Notes under the pieces: model-generated
Told to the model about the DNA's origin: nothing
Seen by the model: only the letters and a program-made list of their open reading frames with translations
Databases searched by the model: none
Made by a program: the position numbers and the translations under genes
In this document: in pieces, positions 6,130 to 10,601 of the stretch
Layout: every line of letters begins with the position of its first letter
Position numbering within the stretch: the stretch's first letter is position 1
Assembly: GCA_051657745.1 (NCBI GenBank)
Contig: JBOFLG010000041.1
Span: forward strand, 1 to 10,601
Direction: 5' to 3'
Length of the DNA: 10,601 nucleotides
Origin: JBOFLG01 sp051657745
GTDB taxonomy: Bacteria; Actinomycetota; Actinomycetes; Actinomycetales; Dermatophilaceae

Positions 6130-7596
6130 ATGCCGCACGTACCTGCCCGCTGGACGCTGCGGACCCAGCTCATCGCCTCGGTCCTGGCGCTCTTCACGCT
6201 CGTCCTGCTCGCGACGAGCACCTTCACGGTGCTCGAGACGCGGCGCTACCTGACCGGGCAGCTCGCTGGCGACCTGCGGGGCGCGGTCGGACGCGTCGAC
6301 GGGCGCTGGGCCGGCGCGGGAGCCAACCCCGACCGTGCGCCACGCGGCCCGATTGGCGCCCCGGGCGGGGGCGACCAGCTCGTACTCGTCCGCACCAGCA
6401 GCGGCGAGGTGGCGACCGATCTTCGCGGCACCCGGCTCAACGCGGTCATCAACGACACCGGCACCACCGACACCCTCGACGACGCCCAGATCGCGACGCT
6501 GGAGGCAGCCGACGTGGGCGGCGCGCCGATGCGGGTGGAGATCGGTGGCGACGTCGGCACCTATCTCGTCACGGCCCGCACATCCCCCGACGGCACCGCG
6601 TTCATCGTCGGGGTCTCCACCGCGCAGGTCGACGAGCTGCTCGGCCGACTCGTCGCCGTGGTGGTGGCCGGCACCGTCGTCGGCCTGGTGCTGGTCGGTG
6701 TCGGCGGCACTGCACTGGTCCGGCGTCGCCTGGCGCCGCTGGACCGGGTCGCCGCCACCGCGTCGCGAGTCTCCGGGCTCCGGCTCTCCCGCGGCGACGT
6801 CGCCCTCGCCGAGCGGGTGGCCGCTGCGGATGCCGACGAACGCACCGAGGTCGGCCAGGTCGGGCTCGCCCTCAACCGGATGCTGGACAACGTCGAGTCG
6901 GCACTCCAGGCCCGCCAGGAGAGCGAGACTCGGTTGCGGCAATTCGCTGCCGACGCCTCCCACGAACTGCGGACCCCACTCGCCTCCATCCGCGGGTATG
7001 CCGAGCTGGCCCGCCGCCAGCCCAGTCCCGTCCCGGCAGCCGTCGCGCACGCCATCGGCCGGGTCGAGAGCGAGGCAGTACGGATGCAGGTGCTCGTTGA
7101 CGATCTCCTCCTGCTCGCCCGGCTCGATGCCGGCCGCCCGCTCGAGCGCGAGCGCGTCGACCTGTCGCAGCTCGCGGTCGACGCGGTGAGCGACGCACAC
7201 GCAGTCTCGCCCGACCACGCCTGGGAGCTCGACCTTCCCGAGCAGCCGGTGGAACTGCCCGGCGATCCCGCACGACTGCACCAGGTCCTCGCCAACCTCC
7301 TCGCCAATGCCCGCGTCCATACCCCGGCCGGCACTCGGGTGGTCACCTGCCTGCGCGTGGAGAGCGGCTGCATCCGTATCTCGTTGTCGGACAATGGCCC
7401 TGGAATTCCCGACCGGCTCCGTGCCACAGTTTTCGAGCGCTTCGTCCGCGGCGACGACTCCCGCAGCCGCGCCCACGGCTCGACCGGGCTCGGTCTCAGC
7501 ATCGTCGCGGCGGTCGCACAGGCCCACGGCGGTCGCGTCGAGGTCCACAGCCGCCCCGGCGACACCACCTTCTCCGTCCTCCTCCCCACGACCTGA
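6130..7596 (+). CDS. Sensor histidine kinase, partner of the preceding regulator
   Basis: 488 residues from ATG 6130. TM helix 1 is near 14-35 and TM helix 2 near 174-197. Between them lies an extracytoplasmic sensor of about 135 residues with a Gly/Pro-rich insert (62-82) and no recognisable ligand fold. HAMP follows (about 198-265). The HisKA box FAADASHELRTPLASIRGYA puts the phosphorylated histidine at 278, with Glu279 beside it. The ATPase domain shows N box HQVLANLLANARVHTPAG (384-401), G1 box DNGPGIP (421-427), F box VFERFVRGDDSRS (434-446) and G2 box GSTGLGLSIV (450-459). It should be an active kinase phosphorylating Asp70 of the regulator. The ATG lies 11 bases after the regulator's stop and lacks a clear ribosome site. 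An in-frame TTG at 6115 overlaps that stop and would add five residues; either way translation is coupled. The frame stays open much further upstream inside the regulator gene, but that part is a shadow. Confidence 0.94.
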   Translation: MPHVPARWTLRTQLIASVLALFTLVLLATSTFTVLETRRYLTGQLAGDLRGAVGRVDGRWAGAGANPDRAPRGPIGAPGGGDQLVLVRTSSGEVATDLRGTRLNAVINDTGTTDTLDDAQIATLEAADVGGAPMRVEIGGDVGTYLVTARTSPDGTAFIVGVSTAQVDELLGRLVAVVVAGTVVGLVLVGVGGTALVRRRLAPLDRVAATASRVSGLRLSRGDVALAERVAAADADERTEVGQVGLALNRMLDNVESALQARQESETRLRQFAADASHELRTPLASIRGYAELARRQPSPVPAAVAHAIGRVESEAVRMQVLVDDLLLLARLDAGRPLERERVDLSQLAVDAVSDAHAVSPDHAWELDLPEQPVELPGDPARLHQVLANLLANARVHTPAGTRVVTCLRVESGCIRISLSDNGPGIPDRLRATVFERFVRGDDSRSRAHGSTGLGLSIVAAVAQAHGGRVEVHSRPGDTTFSVLLPTT

Positions 7597-7691
7597 CCGT
7601 CTCCTCGCCGGGCGGCCAGCGAGCACCTGCGGCCGGCACGGACTCGCGGGACGGGGCGCCAGCGGGCAGGACACCAGTCGGTGGGAACGAG

Positions 7692-7731
7692 GCATCAGCG
7701 GGCACCAGGACAGGCACAGGATCGGCACAGG
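7692..7731 (+). promoter_or_regulatory. PhoP-like direct-repeat operator upstream of the glycosyltransferase gene
   Basis: GCACAGG (7714-7720), spacer ATCG, GCACAGG (7725-7731): an exact heptamer repeat with an 11-bp period. CACCAGG at 7703-7709 is a weaker box in the same phase, and another CAG at 7696-7698 nearly keeps it. The layout equals that of the repeat upstream of the response regulator gene. The site lies 22 bases before the likely ATG at 7754, inside the 157-base gap after the kinase gene; the rest of that gap shows no gene and no clear terminator. It probably lets the regulator control the glycosyltransferase-GtrA unit separately from the kinase. Confidence 0.58.
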
Positions 7732-7753
7732 AGTGCGGGCGACGCTCGACGGC

Positions 7754-10069
7754 ATGGACACCTCGACGCTGCCCCACCCACCCGACAGCACGCCGCCCCG
7801 GGCGAGCCCGGGGATCAGCCAACCGGTCGACACCGGCGTGCCATGGGCGGCGTCAACCATGGCACCGCTCGACGCAGCATCGGCTACCGCACCACCCACA
7901 ACGGCGTGCGACACCGCAGCGCCCGAGGCAGCGTCGCCCACCGGAGCGCCCGAGGCAGCGTCGCCCACCGGAGCGCCCGAGGCAGCGTCGCCCACCGCAG
8001 CGCCCGAGGCAGCGTCGCCCACCGCAGCACCCGAAACGGCATCGCCCGAACCGCGCGACTGGCGGGGGCGCGCCATCCGGCTCGGGCGCGGGCCAGCGCA
8101 CGACCCCGCATGGGCCCGCCCGACGTTACTCGCCCTGCTCGCGCTCACTGGCGCGGCATACCTCGCCGGCCTCACCGCCAATGGGTGGGCGAACGCGTTC
8201 TACTCCGCTGCGGCACAGGCCGGTAGCGAATCCTGGACAGCGCTGTTCTACGGCAGCTCGGACAGCGGCAACTCCATCACCGTCGACAAGCCGCCAGCCT
8301 CGCTGTGGGCGATGGCGTTGTCAGTGAAGCTCCTCGGGCTGAGCCCGTTCTCGATTCTGCTGCCGCAGGTGCTCATGGGGGTCGGCACCGTGGCCGTCGT
8401 GCACGCCACGGTGCGCCGACGATTCGGCCACGGCGCTGCGGTGCTCGCCGGCGCTGCGCTCGCCCTGACTCCGGTCGCGGTGCTGATGTTCCGGTTCAAC
8501 AACCCGGACGCGCTGCTCACGCTGCTGATGACGCTCGCCGTGTGGGCGACGCTGCGCGCCGTGGAGGCGGGCTCGGTGCGGTGGATCGCGTTCGCGGGGA
8601 TGCTCGCCGGGCTCGGATTTCTCACCAAGAGCCTGCAGGTGCTGCTGGTGGTGCCGGCGGTCGCACTGGTGTGGCTGGGGTGCGCCAGCACGCCCTGGCG
8701 CCGTCGGCTGGTCGGAGGTCTCGCGTCATCCGGCGCCTTCCTGGTCGCGGCCGGGTGGTGGGTGGCGATCGTCGAACTGGTGCCCGCCTCGATGCGGCCG
8801 TACATCGGTGGCAGCCAGGGCGACTCGTTTCTGGAGCTCGCACTCGGCTACAACGGCCTGGGCCGGCTGAACGGCACCGAGGTCGGCCGGGTCGGCGGAG
8901 GTGGCGGCGGTGGCGGCGGCCGGTTCTCGGAAGACGTCGGCCTGTCCCGAATGTTCGACGGGGTGGTCGGCGGGCAGATCTCGTGGCTGCTGCCCGCCGC
9001 GCTGCTCCTGCTGCTCACCGGGCTGTGGTTCCGCGGTCGGGCTCCGCGCACCGACGCCCGGCGCGCCAGCTACCTGATCATGGGCACCTGGCTGGTGACC
9101 ACCGCGCTGGTCTTCTCGTTCATGCAGGGCATCTTCCACGAGTACTACACGGTGGCACTTGCGCCAGCGATCGCCGCACTGGTCGGCATGGGCTCCGGCG
9201 AGGCATGGCAGCGCCGACGGACGGCGGTCGGCGCGCTGACCCTGTCGGCCGCCACCGCGGCATCCGCGGTCTGGGCGTTCGTGCTACTCGGCCGCTCGAA
9301 CGCCTACGCGGATTGGCTCCGACCGGGCATTCTCGTCGCCGGCCTCCTCGCCGCCGCGGCGATGCTCCTCACGGTGCGGATGACGCGCCGCGCCGGCGTG
9401 GCCGCCGCCGCTGGTGCGATGGTGGCGACGCTCGCGGGCCCTGCCGCCTACAGCGCGAGCACGATCTCGAGCGGGTACTCCGGGTCCATCGTCGTCGCGG
9501 GACCCGCTGACGCCGCGAGCGCGGCCCGCGGCCCCGGCGGGACGGGACAGGGCGGCCCCGGCGGCGGGGCCGCACCCGGTGGGATGCGACAGGGCCGACC
9601 CGGCGGGATGCCCGACGGCCGACCCGGCGGGATGCCACCGGGCCGACCAGTCGGGGCCACGGCCGGCCCGGGCCGCGGAGGTGGCGGTCTGGGCGGACTG
9701 CTCGACGCCACCGCTCCCGACACCGAGGTCGTCGCCGCCTTGCAGGAGGGTGCCGACTCCTCCACCTGGGCCGCGGCGGCCGTCGGCTCGCAGAACGCGG
9801 CCGGGTTGCAACTCGCCGCCGAAGAGCCGGTGATGTCCATCGGCGGGTTCAATGGCTCGGACCCGAGCCCGACCCTTGTCGAGTTCCAGCAGCACGTCGC
9901 CGACGCCGAGATCCACTGGTTCCTGGCCGGCAGCGGGTTCCGCAACCAGCAGGGCGGGTCGAGCAGCTCGACCGAGATCGCTGAGTGGGTCGCCGTTACG
10001 TTCACCGAAGTGACCATGGGCGGGCAGACGTTCTACGACCTCACCGCGCCAGTCGGGTCCGGGTCATGA
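7754..10069 (+). CDS. YkcB-like polytopic membrane glycosyltransferase (GT39/ArnT-related)
   Basis: 771 residues. Order: a disordered N-terminal tail (1-120) with 9-residue repeats; a GT-C membrane core (about 122-560) with roughly ten or more helices; a Gly/Pro/Arg linker (592-648); and a soluble C-terminal domain (650-771) with the QLAAEEPVMSIGGFNGSDP and EIHWFLAGSGF blocks seen in YkcB-type proteins. Family marks in the core include TVDKPPASLW with acidic Asp178, FNNPDALLTL, GFLTKSLQ, LGYNGLGRLNG followed by a run of ten glycines (380-389 plus flanks), GQISWLLPAAL and FHEYYTVALAPAIAALVG. Such enzymes take a sugar from a polyprenyl-phosphate donor and attach it to an acceptor outside the membrane; the sugar (perhaps mannose) and acceptor cannot be told. 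The ATG at 7754 has a weak ribosome site; a GTG at 7733 is an alternative start. Its stop overlaps the GtrA start by 4 bases (ATGA). Confidence 0.9.
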   Translation: MDTSTLPHPPDSTPPRASPGISQPVDTGVPWAASTMAPLDAASATAPPTTACDTAAPEAASPTGAPEAASPTGAPEAASPTAAPEAASPTAAPETASPEPRDWRGRAIRLGRGPAHDPAWARPTLLALLALTGAAYLAGLTANGWANAFYSAAAQAGSESWTALFYGSSDSGNSITVDKPPASLWAMALSVKLLGLSPFSILLPQVLMGVGTVAVVHATVRRRFGHGAAVLAGAALALTPVAVLMFRFNNPDALLTLLMTLAVWATLRAVEAGSVRWIAFAGMLAGLGFLTKSLQVLLVVPAVALVWLGCASTPWRRRLVGGLASSGAFLVAAGWWVAIVELVPASMRPYIGGSQGDSFLELALGYNGLGRLNGTEVGRVGGGGGGGGGRFSEDVGLSRMFDGVVGGQISWLLPAALLLLLTGLWFRGRAPRTDARRASYLIMGTWLVTTALVFSFMQGIFHEYYTVALAPAIAALVGMGSGEAWQRRRTAVGALTLSAATAASAVWAFVLLGRSNAYADWLRPGILVAGLLAAAAMLLTVRMTRRAGVAAAAGAMVATLAGPAAYSASTISSGYSGSIVVAGPADAASAARGPGGTGQGGPGGGAAPGGMRQGRPGGMPDGRPGGMPPGRPVGATAGPGRGGGGLGGLLDATAPDTEVVAALQEGADSSTWAAAAVGSQNAAGLQLAAEEPVMSIGGFNGSDPSPTLVEFQQHVADAEIHWFLAGSGFRNQQGGSSSSTEIAEWVAVTFTEVTMGGQTFYDLTAPVGSGS
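7916..8047 (+). repeat. 27-bp tandem repeats in the N-terminal tail of the glycosyltransferase
   Basis: Four full units and one partial unit encode (A/G)APEAASPT (7916-7942, 7943-7969, 7970-7996, 7997-8023) and AAPETASP (8024-8047). The DNA is almost identical between full units. The tail comes before the first membrane helix and is probably cytoplasmic and unstructured. Units are a multiple of three, so copy number can change without breaking the frame. Confidence 0.9.
9590..9655 (+). repeat. 24-bp repeats in the linker of the glycosyltransferase
   Basis: Two full units encode QGRPGGMP (9590-9613) and DGRPGGMP (9614-9637), followed by a partial unit PGRPVG (9638-9655). They sit in the Gly/Pro/Arg-rich linker between the membrane core and the C-terminal soluble domain, a position that is low-complexity in this protein family generally. 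Confidence 0.8.
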
Positions 10070-10601
10070 CGGGCTTCTCGGCGGCATCCGCGCGACTCAC
10101 GGCCGGGGCACTGACGTCATCCGTGGCCGGGACGCCGGCATCTCTGGCGCCGGCCGGGCGGGAGCGCGGCGGCCTGAGACGCGAGCTGCTGGTGTTCGGC
10201 CTGGTCGGCGGAGCGAGCACGATCATCCATCTCGGCGGCTTCGCCGCACTACGGCAGGTGCTCGACTCGGCGCAGCTGTCCAACGCGCTGGCGCTGCTCG
10301 TGGCGGCCGTGCTCAACACGTGGGGGAACCGGCGCTGGACCTTCGGCGTGCGGGGCCGCGACGGCGCCGCCCGCCACCAGGTGCAGGGCCTGGGTGTCTT
10401 CCTGCTCACGCTGGGAATGACGGCGAGCGGCCTCGACCTGGTGCATGCCGTGGCCGCGAACCCGCCAGCCTGGGTCGAGACCATGGTGGTGGCGGTGACC
10501 ACCGTCACCGCCGCCGTGGTCAAGTTCGCGGCAATGAAGGTCTGGGTGTTCCGCTCGTCGGGGCGGGCCAGCAGTGGGCTGGAACAGCGACCGCCGCTGG
10601 C
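10066..10601 (+). CDS. GtrA-like membrane protein (C-terminus beyond the window edge)
   Basis: 178 codons are visible. After about 38 variable residues the GtrA fold appears: helix near 40-62 (LLVFGLVGGASTIIHLGGFA), helix near 70-86 leading into the hallmark NTWGNRRWTFG (84-94), helix near 107-128 and helix near 136-162 with VVKFAAMKVWVF. Four helices and the N-x3-NRRWTF motif are typical; most members have about 120-170 residues, so the domain is essentially complete and only a tail is cut off. GtrA proteins are thought to flip polyprenyl-phosphate-linked sugars across the membrane. The ATG overlaps the stop of the glycosyltransferase gene (ATGA), so the two are co-translated; GtrA would deliver the donor that the GT-C enzyme uses. 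Confidence 0.88.
   Translation, partial: MTGFSAASARLTAGALTSSVAGTPASLAPAGRERGGLRRELLVFGLVGGASTIIHLGGFAALRQVLDSAQLSNALALLVAAVLNTWGNRRWTFGVRGRDGAARHQVQGLGVFLLTLGMTASGLDLVHAVAANPPAWVETMVVAVTTVTAAVVKFAAMKVWVFRSSGRASSGLEQRPPL

Noticed and set aside
7307..7753. Upstream extension of the glycosyltransferase frame
   Set aside because: It overlaps the conserved ATPase domain of the kinase out of frame; a start at 7754 (or 7733) avoids this.
6094..8181. 695-codon minus-strand ORF opposite the kinase and glycosyltransferase genes
   Set aside because: It mirrors conserved plus-strand coding, including the repeats, and shows no family features; long shadows are common at this GC content.
8896..8930. Run of GGC/GGT codons as a possible sequencing artefact or frameshift
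   Set aside because: A glycine run at this place, after LGYNGLGRLNG, is normal in actinobacterial YkcB-like enzymes and the frame continues with conserved sequence.

Overview
The window is high-GC DNA with the dense coding, GTG and TTG starts and U-tract-free hairpin terminators usual in Actinomycetota. A GTP-type PEP carboxykinase, a PhoP-like two-component pair and a YkcB-type glycosyltransferase next to GtrA fit a soil or environmental actinobacterium. Micrococcales is my guess; the species cannot be read from the sequence.

Layout. (1) Positions 1-1442, minus strand: most of a Tat-exported DUF1800 protein whose C-terminus lies beyond the left edge. (2) 1443-2613: a worn accessory patch. 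It holds about 570 bases without an intact gene, including what looks like the last 44 codons of an ISAs1-like transposase (minus strand). A VapB-type antitoxin follows, then an abutting PIN toxin that stops early at an 11-bp tandem duplication. (3) 2615-2687, minus strand: tRNA-Arg(ACG), with a hairpin terminator on its 3' side. (4) 3175-5103: pckG, complete, ended by a 14-bp perfect-stem terminator. (5) 5217-5359: an 18/19-bp tandem repeat array running into 11-bp-phased GCACAG-type boxes. (6) 5381-10601: a same-strand cluster of response regulator, sensor kinase, GT39/YkcB-like membrane glycosyltransferase and GtrA-like flippase (cut by the right edge).

How the genes fit together. The regulator and kinase are a translationally coupled two-component system of the OmpR/PhoP class. 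The glycosyltransferase and GtrA gene overlap by 4 bases. GtrA proteins are thought to move polyprenyl-phosphate sugars across the membrane, and GT-C enzymes use such sugars outside the membrane, so the pair probably makes a cell-surface glycan or glycoprotein. The most informative new signal is a heptamer repeat (GCACAGC or GCACAGG, 4-base spacer, GCACAGG). It sits just upstream of both the response regulator gene and the glycosyltransferase gene. This is the architecture of mycobacterial PhoP boxes, and the regulator's recognition helix resembles that of PhoP. It suggests that the regulator controls itself and the glycosyltransferase-GtrA unit directly.

A second theme is the number of short tandem repeats: in the N-terminus of PckG, in the N-terminal tail and the linker of the glycosyltransferase, and in two intergenic regions. 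I see no CRISPR array, prophage or clear defence system.
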